Source: Trametes villosa (taxonomy: Eukaryota > Basidiomycota > Agaricomycetes > Polyporales > Polyporaceae). From it: DNA of 64,000 nucleotides. Of the stretch, positions 1 to 11,259 are shown in pieces (position 1 is the first letter of the stretch; the number at the start of each line of letters is the position of its first letter). The position numbers and the translations under genes were made by a program. The notes beneath the pieces are model-generated. The model saw only the letters and a program-made list of their open reading frames with translations, did no database searches and had not been told where the DNA came from. The stretch is from assembly GCA_002964805.2 (NCBI GenBank), contig PUDQ02000033.1:496001-560000 (forward strand), read 5' to 3'.

Positions 1-3000
1 GTTAGCCGGTGGAGGAGATATAAGGCCGGGAATAAATGGGAAGCGACGTACTCACGACACGGCTGTCACGGCGGGGAGGACTAGTATCGTGCGAGCGCGT
101 CGCTTGCAATCGGGAGCGAGGCTAACGGATCGCGGGGTATCGTGTCTTCGGCAAGTGCGGTGCGTCGGGGTCCGAGAGAGGCAAACTCGGCTAGCGAGAG
201 CAGACGCAGGAGCACCAGAAGAGACCGGGCAAGTCGAAGAGAAAGGAGAGACGAGAGAAGAGAGGGAAGAGAGGCTCACGGACTGACACAACCAACTGAA
301 CAAGCCCCCGCCCCACTCGCCCATTATTGTACCGTGCGAATCACAATAATCTCTGCCGCCCGTGCCGAGCCCCGCCACAACGTCGTCGATCGGGCGCCCG
401 TCCACCCTCGACGGCAACTCGACGGCCTCCTCGTCCCTTCCCGGTCTCTTCCATTCCTCTTCTCTACCGATCAGGGCCTCAAAATCCTAAAAGTCTCCTC
501 TCTACCTCTGCATTCTCCCCCTTACAGCCGTGCCTGCACCATACACATCCGCCATGCGCGAGTGCTGGGTGCAGGGAAGACGGCCGTTGCGCCGTTACGG
601 AACAACAGCAAGCCGCCGCGACGGTGATCTCAATCACCGGCCGGTGCACTTGGAGTTGACACTCATCCGGCCAGCTGAGCCCTTGTGATCTCGGCACGGC
701 CCCCATCCTTTCCTCTTCCTTCATCCCGCGAGCCAATCACAACGTCCGCCGCACGAGGCAACCATCGTTAAGAAGTTCATCTCCTCGGTCTGCTCGTCCC
801 GCAATCGTGCGGAATTCAGCAGGCTGAGCACTGACTTGTCATGCGCGTGAGGCCAGGTGCTGGTACAACGCTAAAGCGGTATGACAACCTCGTGTGTATT
901 CGAAGTCCTCTGAGTTGCGCTCAGTTATCAACAACTTGGTGAGTCTGATATATTATATTGTCCAGGTGCCACCATCTCGCCGCCGGGCCCGGAACAAACA
1001 CCGCGTTCTCTATTTTCTCTTCGGGGTGGCAGCGATGACTTCATGAGACCCCTATGTTCGGAATACACTGAAATAGCTCACAAACTCAAATACGGCCGCG
1101 CCTTCGGGATTTCGGACCAACGCCCACGCTTAACGAGACTTGGCGGCCGACTGGAAATGTCGGACAAGCCGCGGTAGTACATAGGTATGTTCTAATAGTG
1201 ATTAAACTTCAACACCTCCCATATATTAATATTCACCTCCTGGAGTGGCGGATAGAAAGAGATATTCGGACGTCGATGTATCGTCCTCGGCTGCAATTTG
1301 AGGCCACAGCGGGCTCGGCATGCCGTATCTGCAACCCTCATAACACGACTTTGATGACCGCTGGGCTGGAAGATGGCGAAATGTGCGCTCTGAGCTTATT
1401 CTTAGCCGTCTTGCTGTGGTCCTCCCAGCTGCCGTGCGGCAGGCATCCTCCTGTGTTGCTATTCCGGTCCCGTGCGGTGAGTAGCAGTGGTTTCGCTAGA
1501 ACATTCCTCGCCGCACGACGATGCCTGGTGTCCGGCCTCTACAGCGGGGGATAGAGATGCATTGACGCATTCATGTTCCTCGAACTGCCAACTGACGCAC
1601 CGTTCGCGCCCACTCAGCCCACCTAGTGCGCAAAGCATCATACTGCACTGCGTTCCAGGGCACATACGTCGTCGAGCTCGTGGTAACGGCCACTATCATG
1701 TTGTCAACTAGTATCGCAGTGACAGCCGGCGCTGGTGCGCATCCAGTCGAAGGGCTCCCAACCAGCGAAGGCGTCTGCTATTCTGATACAGCGCTATGTT
1801 GTTTTTATCCCTACTCCACTCGCATCGTTGCTGCGCTGATCTGCACCGGACAGCCTTAGATTGTCAGAGTTTGTAGGGCAGAGAGCGTATCCTTGTCATG
1901 CGAACGCTATCGATGCGCCTTTGAGTAGCGACACTCGTCGATGTGCGTCAACAATGTACATATAGCAAGAGGTATGTCGTTCGACACACACAACAGTAGA
2001 GGCCTCACCCTTTCACTACGCTGAGGTAGATACAGCATCAACAAGTCAGGCGCCACATCAGTACGCTCCAGTATGTCCCTCCCCTCCTACTATTGCATCC
2101 TGCTTCGCTGGTATACTTCAAGAAGTTCTGGACCCCGGTGTTGTCTATATAATTGGAACACGGTGCGGAATCATCCTCACCTGAGTCAAGGCAGATACCC
2201 TAGGACCTACTCACTACAAGGAACCCGCGTGTACAGTACGCCCGGACTGCGCTAGTCCTCAGCAGGCCACTGGCGGGACATTGTCCCGACGGGCCCCCGT
2301 GAACGCGTCTAGTCGCTAGGGAAACTTCTGCATCCCACAGCGCATCCGTTAGACTTTGGGTGGCGTTTCTTAACACGCACCTCGACCGCGCACGCGAACT
2401 TCGGCCAGTCACCATCTCGGCATCGCGTTCGAGGCCTTCAGCATATACCTCCCTTGCCTCGGTGCGTGCGTCCACTGTTCATGCAGGAGTACGCAAGTGT
2501 TCCTGGCTGTCTTTGTCTCGGAATAGATTTAATGCCTATCCGCGAACTAGAACACGCACTGAGTTCTCCGAATCAGGTCGCGCCTTGCGGACATTGGACA
2601 CGTGAAGAAACGCTCTGCATCGTGGTGTGCGCGTGCTGTGTAGGTTCTGCCTTCTGCACTCTTGCGCAGCGCGCGGGGCCGATACCGTCGTCAAGGCCCG
2701 CGCCGAGGCCGAAACCCCAGCCAAGGCAGCTGGGCCCACAGCTCACCAGGGGCAAGCAGATCTTCAGAGGACGGAGTTAGGTGGGGTGCTCTCCCAAATA
2801 CACGACCACTTTTCTATCTATGACGGTCTTCGCCTACACATCCATCTCCTCGCGACATCCTACGTGTACCATGCCTCGCTGTGAGCGCGCCACGACAACA
2901 TATCCCGCGCTGCAGACCACGAGCGGAGATTGTGAGCACAGAAGGATGGCGCACTGACACACCTCGCCGTTTCCAAGCCCCGCCTGCACGCGCAAGGCCT

Positions 3001-5304
3001 CACGCACGCCGTTGGGCGTACGCGTGGTACGTAGGCATCTCAGGAATGTCCGTCTACGCCCCGCGTACCTCCGCGTACCTCTGCGGCGTTGACAAGGGCA
3101 CCGCGCAGCTCCGAGTACATGCGGTTCGCCCCGTAGGACCGTAAGCTTTAGGCATTGTTTTTCGACCAGCTACGATCTTACGTGTGGGTATTATTACAGC
3201 AGAAGACTGGACCGCGGCTCCAAGGCCGCTACAAGGGCGGCCGCAGCGGCACAGCTCCACGTACGTCCGCGCTAGCAGCGGACCCGAGTAGGCGTACATA
3301 CACACTTGCCTTATACAGACGTATCCCGGGGGTGGCGGTGATTTCCTGCTCACCGTGACAAGTCTCCAAGTTCGCGGCATTTCCTCTGATCGGTGGTACA
3401 GTGCTGCATCGCCGTCCCAAGTCCAGCCCTGCAGCAAGAGCTCGTAAACACGGGCCGACATCCCTGTGCTATTGCTGTCGTGATGCAGAACGAAGACAAA
3501 AATTTACGAGGCTCACGAGGCTCATGTGTCGCGGACGAGCACATGAGCTCGCATGTGCGCGCGGCTCCCATGGCTACTGATCCCAGCGCGCTCGCAGATC
3601 GCACCGACCCGTCCAAGAGCTCGGCGCGCACGATAATGTTGACCCGAGGGGAGGCCTCGGTGCCTATCAGACCTCGACAGGCCTGACCCCGCCAGAGTTA
3701 ACGTTCAACCGCCCGCCGCAAAGGTAGAGTGAGTGGCTCTGCTTCTCTGGACGCGAGGCAGCGCTCGGAAGCCCGCCTACGTAAAGGTGGAGTGGCCACG
3801 GGCGGGGAGAAGCACGGAAGGCCTGCCAGCTCGCCTTTGGAGTGAGAGCCGCGCCGGACACGGGACAGGCCGTTTGCCTCTTGCGCCGCGCCCGAGGTGC
3901 AGGAAGGCGGGCCTGCGAACAGAGAACGGCGGATGCGCGTCGCGACGTGAGAGGCCGGGAATCATATGGAGGAGGGAGGTTGTCACGGGACGGTGCGCTC
4001 GGTATGATGGTGGAGCGTACGTATGTTGCTTCCTCGTGAAAGCATGCGGCGGAGAGATCCTTGTGACATACAGCCGCGGATGACGCCGAGGATGGCGACC
4101 AGCTCGACTGGCCAGCTCTCCTCTGGAGGTTCAGAGTGTACGCACCGGTGCGCTGTTGACTTTGCGCGCTCTCGTTGAAGCTGAGTTGAGGCACGACCCG
4201 GCGTTCAAAGCGTCGGACCTTCGGTATGCGGGGCTGTCAACTGTTCGCTTCAGTGCGGGGAGTCGAGGAACAAGGTACGGTGGCGACGATTCGAGGAATG
4301 GATCCTACCGCGTCCCCCTCGGCTAGGCTCGCACAGGTTCCCATGAGGTAATCGGCATCCTCGAAAGATGCAAGGCACAGCGCCATATCTGTGTCGTGTC
4401 AACAAGCCTGCTGTCCGAGACTCCGACGGAGACCAAACGGACGCATGGCCAGACCATACGGTATCTTCGCTCAATAGCTTCGCGGAGGTCGGGTGGGGCA
4501 GTGACTCAGTGGACGCCGTTTCGTTACGATTCCTGATGCTCCGAATACGCCTATTTTTCGCCGGCGCACGATCTGGGCGAGCATGAGAGGGCGGAGTGCA
4601 GTCGGATGGCTGACAGATGTAGCGAGTGTGACGCGTCTGTAAATAACAGAGACAGCCTCGGCTGCAGGCCAGGTACTGAGCGAGCCTAGCCAGATGGGCC
4701 CTAGCGCGAGTCTATGAGACAGTGAGGGACAAGGAGGAAGCGAAAACGGTATCACCGGAGCGTTGTGGCACGGAGGAAGCAGCGATGATGGACAGGCGCC
4801 GATGGACGAGGCGCGTGAACAGGATCGCCGCGGGCGCCTGCGCACTCTACTGCGGTCCCCCATCTGGAGTGATCGCTCGAGGAAGCTGGCCTTGTGGTCC
4901 TCCGCGCGAAGAATTCTTGTTGCTACCCAGATAGTTGGCCTCTGTGACGCCAGCATGGCTGCCGCTGCGCCCGAGGATCACGCTGGAGCTGCATCTGACG
5001 CGATAGCACCCTCGCCCCGATCCGTGCGCACGCGGTTCGCCAACTTCGTCCACCGCGTCCAGGACAAGCTCGGCAACACGCGCGACCCTGGGCCAATCGT
5101 CGACCAGACCCGTCGTACGTCCGTCCCAAAGTGCTCGCGGCCGTTCTTACAGATCCGGCCTCTCGATATCTCTGTATATTCTGTTCCGCGAAACGAATTC
5201 TTGATTCGCCCTCGCCCCGTCACGGCGCGCGTGCCTGCCCGTCCGTGTCACCCTCCGCCGCTGCTCGTTGACATGCGGCGCGTCTTCCCTCCCCGGCGCG
5301 GCCG
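1..5304. other. Gene-poor left flank
   Basis: No open reading frame here has a recognisable motif, a signal peptide or credible splice-linked exons. The frames present are short and lack conserved character. Positions about 180-290 are purine-rich on the plus strand (CT-rich on minus), and a strong minus-strand donor-like GTGAGTAC lies at 48-55. That combination would suit a promoter and spliced 5' leader of a minus-strand gene beyond the left edge, but this is inference. The last 300 bases are promoter for the GH55 gene. Confidence 0.4.
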
Positions 5305-5311
5305 TATATAA
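5305..5311 (+). promoter_or_regulatory. TATA box of the GH55 gene
   Basis: A TATATAA motif lies about 55 bases upstream of the GH55 start codon, followed by a C-rich leader. This spacing suits a fungal core promoter with transcription starting near 5335-5345. No transcript data are available. Confidence 0.6.
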
Positions 5312-5365
5312 TCCTCGGCGCAACGCTGCCATCCCCATCGGACGCGCCGCCCTCCCCCGCGCACC

Positions 5366-8300
5366 ATGTTCGCCTACGCTCTGACCCTCCTAGCAGCAGC
5401 CGCTGCTGCCGTTGGGCCCGTCATGGCCTTGGGCTCCTCCTGCTCCAGCCCCCTCGGGCCCGGCACTGCCGCCCCGGGGGACGCGTTCTGGATGGAGAAC
5501 ATCAAGCACCAGGGCATCGCCGCCTTCAACCCCAACCCGTCGTCCTACCAGGTCTTCCGTAACGTGAAAGACTTCGGTGCCAAGGGCGACGGTGTAACAG
5601 ACGATACTGTTGCCATCAAGTACGTCCCCTCGGCTCGTCTTGCATACTCTTGCTTATTCACTGCTTGCCCTGCAGCAATGCCATCGCCGCGGGCAACCGA
5701 TGCGGAGGCGGGTCCTGCGACTCGACCACCACTACGCCTGCCGTGGTCTATTTCCCGAAAGGGTGCGCACGCCTCGCGTCCATGTGATTGAAGCCGCGCC
5801 CATCTCACTTCTATCGCCCGCAGCACCTACAAGGTCACGCAGCCCCTCATGTATGCCTGCTTCCACCCGTGCATGCTGCCGCCGCTGACCCGCGTGCCCT
5901 CGCAGCGCCTACTACTACACGCAGCTCATCGGTGATGCGCGCACACCGCCGACGCTGCTCGCGGACGCGAGCTTCACCGGGATGGCGGTCATCGGTGCGT
6001 GCACCGTTCCCACCCCACCCGCACCCTGAGAAGCCGCAGGGGCTCGTGGCCAGCGTTGCCGCGTGCGCAAAGCTAACATGTGCACCCCTCTCGTGTTGCA
6101 GATGCGGACCCGTACATCCCGGGCGGCGGCGGCGCGCAGTGGTATGTCAACCAGAACAACTTCTTCCGGAGCGTGCGCAACTTCGTCATCGACCTGCGCC
6201 AGATGCCCGCGAGCGCGAGCGCGACGGGCATCCACTGGCAGGTCTCGCAGTCGACGTCGCTCATGAACATCGTCTTCGAGATGAGCACCGCGGCCGGGAA
6301 CGCCCATCAAGGTGCGTCACCTCTCTTCAATCCCGTCTGTATTCGAGTCTTGCGTTGAGTTGGGAGTGCGTCATGCGTGTCCCACTCCACGGAGGCACTT
6401 GTACGGAACATATGCAGCATGACGTCTGGTGCTCATGTTTTGCTCAACAGGTATCTGGATGGAGAACGGAAGCGGCGGATTCATGGGCGGTACGTACTAC
6501 CTTCCGCTCCACAGCCCAGTTAAGCCCCGAGGCTGACGTCCAACGCCCCGGTTATAGACATGATTTTCAACGGAGGTAAGGCACAGTGACATTCGGCGCG
6601 TCATACGCGACGGGCACCTGCCAGCCTCGGCCGCAATGCGCATTGGTGAATCCCGCTGACGCAACTTTCCCCATCGACAGGTAAATTTGGCATGTGGGTC
6701 GGGAACCAACAGTGCGTACCCGCCAATTTGGCGTTCATCCCCCCTACCTTCGCCCTTGTCCGGGGAAAGGCATGTCGTGACCAGAAGGAGCTAATGTGCT
6801 TGATTCGTAATGTAGGTTTACGGTCCGCAATGTGACGATGAACAACGTCGACACCGGTGAGTCTACGCCTGCGCTATCTAGAGTTCGAGGACTCTTTGCT
6901 GACGAGCTTTGCCACGATGCAGCCATCTTCTCCATCTGGAACTGGGGATGGACTTTCCAGGGCGTCACCAGTATGTTCTGCCGTATGCCAAAATCGGTAG
7001 AGGAAGCTGATGATGTGCAGTTAACAACTGCCAGGTCGGCTTCGACCTGATGACCGGCGGCACCACCCAGGACACCCAGGTCCGTCCTACCTCCTCTTCC
7101 CTCCCCACTCCCTCTCTTCCCACGCCTAACGCCTCCTTCGAACAGACCGTCGGCGCCGTCGCGGTGATCGACGCCGTCGTCTCGAACACGCCGATCTTCG
7201 TGCGCAGCTCCGTGCCCTCGAACGGGAAGCTCGCGGGCTCGCTCGCGCTGAACAACATCCGCCTCACGAACGTGCCGACCGCCGTCGGCGTCGTCGGCGG
7301 CGCGACCGTGCTCGCGGGCGGCACGACGACGATCGCGAGCTGGGCGCAGGGGAACGTGTTCTCCGGGAACGGCGCGAACCAGGGCGGCCAGTTTACGCAG
7401 GGGAACGTGCCTGCGCCGGCGAAGGCGGGCAGTCTGCTGGATAGCGCGGGGAGGGTCTTTGGGCGGACGCACCCACAGTGAGTGATTTGCGAGTGGGTAG
7501 GGTGTGGGGGGAGGTGCTGATTGGGAGTGGATAGGTATGCGGACTACGCGGTCAGCCAGTTCGTGAGCGTGCGCGACCAGGGCGCGAAGGGCGACGGTAC
7601 CACGGACGACACCGCCGCGCTGCAGGCCGTCTTCGACAAGGCATGTCCACTTCCCCCCTTCCCTCTTTATCTTTTGTATCCATACTGACGTTCTACGCAG
7701 TTCGCAGGCTGCAAGATCATCTTCTTCGACGCGGGCACGTACCTCGTCACGAACACGCTCACCGTCCCCGCGGGCACGCAGCTCGTCGGCGAGGCGTGGA
7801 GCGTGATCATGGGTGGGGGGAGCGCGTTCAACGACCAGAGCAACCCGAAGGCGGTCGTGCGCGTCGGCAACGCCGGCGACGAGGGCATCGTCGAGATATC
7901 GGACATCGTCTTCGCCACGCGCGGCCCTGGTGAGCACTCGCTGAATTCATCTGTGTGCGGGGAGGGGGTGCTGAGGGGTGTGGATAGCCGCGGGTGCGAT
8001 CGTGGTCGAGTGGAACGTGCACTCGAACACGCAGGGTGGTGCGGGTATGTGGGACAGCCACTTCAGGTATGTTCTTGCGCGTCATCTTTATCTGGAGCTC
8101 AGAAGCTGACTCTCGCGATACAGACTTGGTGGTGGTGAGTTATAGATCTGGTGAACGCGCGATGGATCGTGTGATTGACTTGGGTATGTGTAGCTGCTGG
8201 TACGGACCTGCTCGTGAGCAACTGCCCCTCCGGATCGAACAACCCCGCCGTGTGCTCCGCTGCGTTCCTCGCGCTGCACCTCACGCCCCAGTCGAACGCG

Positions 8301-9104
8301 TACATTGAGGTCAGTACTCTCCATGTAAATGGATGCAGCACCAGAACAAGCACTCATACATTCCGCAGGGCGCGTGGGTGTGGCTCGCAGACCATGACCT
8401 CGACAGCGGAGGCTCGCGCCAAGTTACACTCTTCAGCGGACGCGGTATCCTGTCCGAGTCCCAGGGACCCGTGTGGCTGATAGGCACTGCCTGTGAGTAT
8501 TTATCCCATTAACCTTGCCTTTGTGGCGTATATTGATGACGGCGACAGCGGAGCACCACACCCTGTACCAGTACCGCCTCGTGAACGCTGCAGCCCACTA
8601 CCTGGGCTTGATCCAGACTGAGACGGTAAGTGGTTTGTGTCTACTCGAGTATAAGCGATAGACGCTGATATGGTCGAGTATCCAGCCGTACTACCAGCCC
8701 GCGCCCGCACCCCCTACGCCATTCTCGATCAACAGCAACTTCAACGATCCGTCGTTCCCGAGCGGGCAGACGTCCGCGTGGGCCGTGTCGATCGCGAACT
8801 CGCAAAACATCTTCATCTTCGGTACGCGCTCCGCTCGGTAAGCGGCAATATCCCCCGAAGCTGACTTGCACGATCTCTAGGTGCTGGCCTGTACAGCTTC
8901 TTCCAGAACTACGGGCAAGCCTGCCTGGACACGAACACGTGCCAGAGCCAGCTGTTCGACCTCGACACCGCGTCGGGTGTGAGCGTGTTCAGCTTGTCGA
9001 CCGTCGGCGTGACGTGGTCCCTGAGTGTGGGTGGGCAAGGCGTGATCCCCGCGAGCGCAGGCCCGAACGGGTTCGCGGACACCGCGACGGTGTGGACGCG
9101 GTGA
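5366..9104 (+). CDS. Secreted exo-beta-1,3-glucanase, glycoside hydrolase family 55
   Basis: Predicted to release glucose or short products from the non-reducing ends of beta-1,3-glucan in the cell wall or medium. A hydrophobic Ala-rich signal peptide covers roughly residues 1-21. Two pectate-lyase-3 type beta-helix repeats are visible: one begins NVKDFGAKGDGVTDDT near residue 65, the other VRDQGAKGDGTTDDTAALQ in the exon starting about 7535. The duplicated helix is the hallmark of GH55. The gene is split by about 20 short introns into about 21 exons, including exons of 18 nt (6558-6575) and 11 nt (8124-8134). Joined, they give roughly 780 residues, normal for the family. The start is the first ATG after the TATA box; the stop is TGA at 9102-9104. 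Confidence 0.9.
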
Positions 9105-9622
9105 GGAGCCGAGGAGGCTGGTTCCCGAGATGCCCTAGACTTGACGACGATTCACGAGCGAACCCGTATGTATCCGGCTGTGTTATATCGTTTCCCTGTA
9201 TCTGGATTATGGCGTATATCACCACTCGCTCCGTGCCCGGCATGTGTGTTGCTATGTATATAGCACTGTTCTGCGCAGTGGTTGCTATCGCATGTGCCGA
9301 AGAAGCTCCGATTCATGCGTGAAGGCGTCCATGTCTAACCCACGAGTCACTCGCCCCTTCTCTCCTCGTCCTATCTCTTCCAAAGTTGTTCCCCGAGTGA
9401 GAGGGCCCCTCGAGCACCGACTCCGCGACGACTTATACCGCCACAAGCGCGACGGCACTTCACGTGACTAACGCGTCGAGTGAGCGGGAGCCAAACAAGG
9501 CCAACGCGACGCGCCGGCCACAATCAACAGCGCCCGCCGTCGGGCAGATCGCCTCGTGTCTCCCTCGCGCCTCCATCATCTCTCCCGCCTCCTCCGCCTG
9601 CGATACCTCTCCCGAGCTCACC
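9105..9622. other. Intergenic, GH55 to ECO1
   Basis: Contains the GH55 3' region and the ECO1 promoter. The frame of ECO1 stays open upstream to 9464, but the first ATG in good context is at 9623. I see no other gene. Confidence 0.5.
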
Positions 9623-10789
9623 ATGTCTTCTGGAACCAAACGCACATACAGCGCGCGCGCTTCGAAGCCGACGTTGCCCTCGTCTCCGCCCTCCGAGTTG
9701 ACATCTCCGCCTCCGGCTAAGCGGAAGCGGCCGCTCACCGACCGGCCTACTGAAGCCAACACCCCCGCGAAGAAAGCTCGTCGCGCCCCCAGCGCGTCCG
9801 CGTCCTCTTCAAAGGCGAAAACGGGCTCCTCATCCACCGCAGCGAAGCCGAAGCAGGGCAAGCTCACGCAGCTGCACTTCTCCCTCGACACCCCAACGCT
9901 GCGCACCTGCCCTCTCTGCGACCTCTCGTACACGCGCGGCGCGCCGGACGACGAGGCGCTGCACAAGGCGCACTGCGCGCGAGTTCAGCGCGGTCTTGAG
10001 TGGGGCCGCGAGGAGCAGCGCGAGGCCGAGCGCGCCGGCGTGGAGGAGCTCGAGGATAGTGTGAAGCTCCCCAACGGCGCGCGCGGCCGCATTATTTGTT
10101 TCCGACCGGACGTCGGAGGGAAGATTGGCGCGAAGGTGCGTCGGTTTCTTACTGCGGTTGTTGCAGATGCGCAGTGGTTGACGAGTGGTTCTGTGCTGCA
10201 GCTCGCGATCTTGCTGGACACGATCCGTCTCGCGCTCTCTTCTCCGCCGCTCTCGCCTGCAGTCCTCCAGCGGTCGAAGATATACCTCTTCCTGCTTGCT
10301 ACGCCGGGTACCGTCACGACACGCGAGAAGATTGTCGGATGCGTCGTCGCGCAGCGCATATCCACAGCTATGGCCATTGCGCGTCCCGACGAGCTCTCCC
10401 CGTCTCCATCCCTCTCTACCCCCGCATCCTCCCAGGCATACACCACCGCAGCATCTCTACCTTCGCCACAGTCCGATGGTCCCCCGCCTTCTCCACCCCC
10501 CGTATCTGCGCTCCTCCCCGTTGACTCAGCATCGAATCTGTACGTGCACCCCGCGCCGCTCCCCACACCCCTTGGCATACCGCGCCTCTTTGTGTCCTCC
10601 GCGCACCGCCGGCTGGGTATCGCATCGCGCCTCCTTTCCGTAGCTGCGCAGACGTTCATCCTCGGCTGCCCATTGGATCCCGCGAAGGGCGAGGTCGCAT
10701 TCACTCAGCCCACCGGCGCTGGTAAGGGCGTCCTTGAGGCGTGGGGACACGGAGGTGTGCGTATATACGAAGAGGAGCATGACATGTGA
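9623..10789 (+). CDS. ECO1: Sister chromatid cohesion N-acetyltransferase ECO1/ESCO
   Basis: Acetylates the SMC3 subunit of cohesin in S phase to establish sister chromatid cohesion in the nucleus. A basic Ser/Pro-rich N-terminus (about residues 1-75) precedes a C2H2-type zinc finger with CPLC, then H-x3-H, around residues 95-120. The C-terminal acetyltransferase part carries the family pattern IPRLFVSSAHRRLGIASRLL near residue 310 and the downstream FTQPTGAGK and W-x-H-GG-x-R-IY segments. A Ser/Pro-rich insertion separates the two halves of the acetyltransferase domain. The frame is open throughout (388 residues). A 66-nt stretch with GTGCGT...TGCAG ends (10136-10201) is probably an intron, because removing it restores the usual KIGAKL-type contact. 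It runs convergent to GLT1. Confidence 0.88.
   Translation: MSSGTKRTYSARASKPTLPSSPPSELTSPPPAKRKRPLTDRPTEANTPAKKARRAPSASASSSKAKTGSSSTAAKPKQGKLTQLHFSLDTPTLRTCPLCDLSYTRGAPDDEALHKAHCARVQRGLEWGREEQREAERAGVEELEDSVKLPNGARGRIICFRPDVGGKIGAKVRRFLTAVVADAQWLTSGSVLQLAILLDTIRLALSSPPLSPAVLQRSKIYLFLLATPGTVTTREKIVGCVVAQRISTAMAIARPDELSPSPSLSTPASSQAYTTAASLPSPQSDGPPPSPPPVSALLPVDSASNLYVHPAPLPTPLGIPRLFVSSAHRRLGIASRLLSVAAQTFILGCPLDPAKGEVAFTQPTGAGKGVLEAWGHGGVRIYEEEHDM
10136..10201 (+). other. Probable phase-neutral intron in ECO1
   Basis: The 66-nt segment has a GTGCGT donor and a CTGCAG acceptor, is a multiple of three and has no stop, so both retained and spliced forms stay in frame. The retained 22 residues break an otherwise family-like stretch. 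Confidence 0.6.
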
Positions 10790-11259
10790 GACTGTATTGC
10801 GAGATGTACCTTATATCACGAAAGTAGTGCTGCTTGATATCCCCACATACCTCTGAGACTATGTATTCTTCAACTATCCGTCGACGCATGTATTCCCGAA
10901 CTCTCCGAGTCCTTTCACCTCAATAGCAATCTTGTTGATCTTGACCAGACACGCACACGAGACTGTACACAGCGAGTGGATGGATGAAAAAGGAATGATA
11001 TACAAGCGAGACAGCGCGACGAAGAGAGATGCCCAATGCGTAATCCGTACATGTTTGTTCGTGCGTTCGTGCGTGCGGCGACAGCGAAATATCGTACCCG
11101 CCAGAGAGGACTGCATACTAGTAGTGTACTTTCCTGCCGCCCCGACCCCGCTCCGGGGGCGGCCCCCGACCCGCGCCAGAGACCCTGCGCTGTTTGTTTT
11201 ACAACTACGTCCAGTCGGAACCAAGATGAGAAGGGGAGGCGCGAATCCGATGGGAGGAC
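10790..11259. other. Convergent intergenic, ECO1 and GLT1
   Basis: Shared 3' flank of two converging genes. AT-richer stretches just after 10789 could be polyadenylation regions. No coding signal seen. Confidence 0.5.

Noticed and set aside
52..417. 121-codon minus-strand frame at the left edge
   Set aside because: Reads through a CT-rich leader-like tract; more likely untranslated sequence than protein.
4763..5311. 182-codon frame just before the GH55 gene
   Set aside because: It ends inside the TATA box of the GH55 promoter and shows no conserved pattern.
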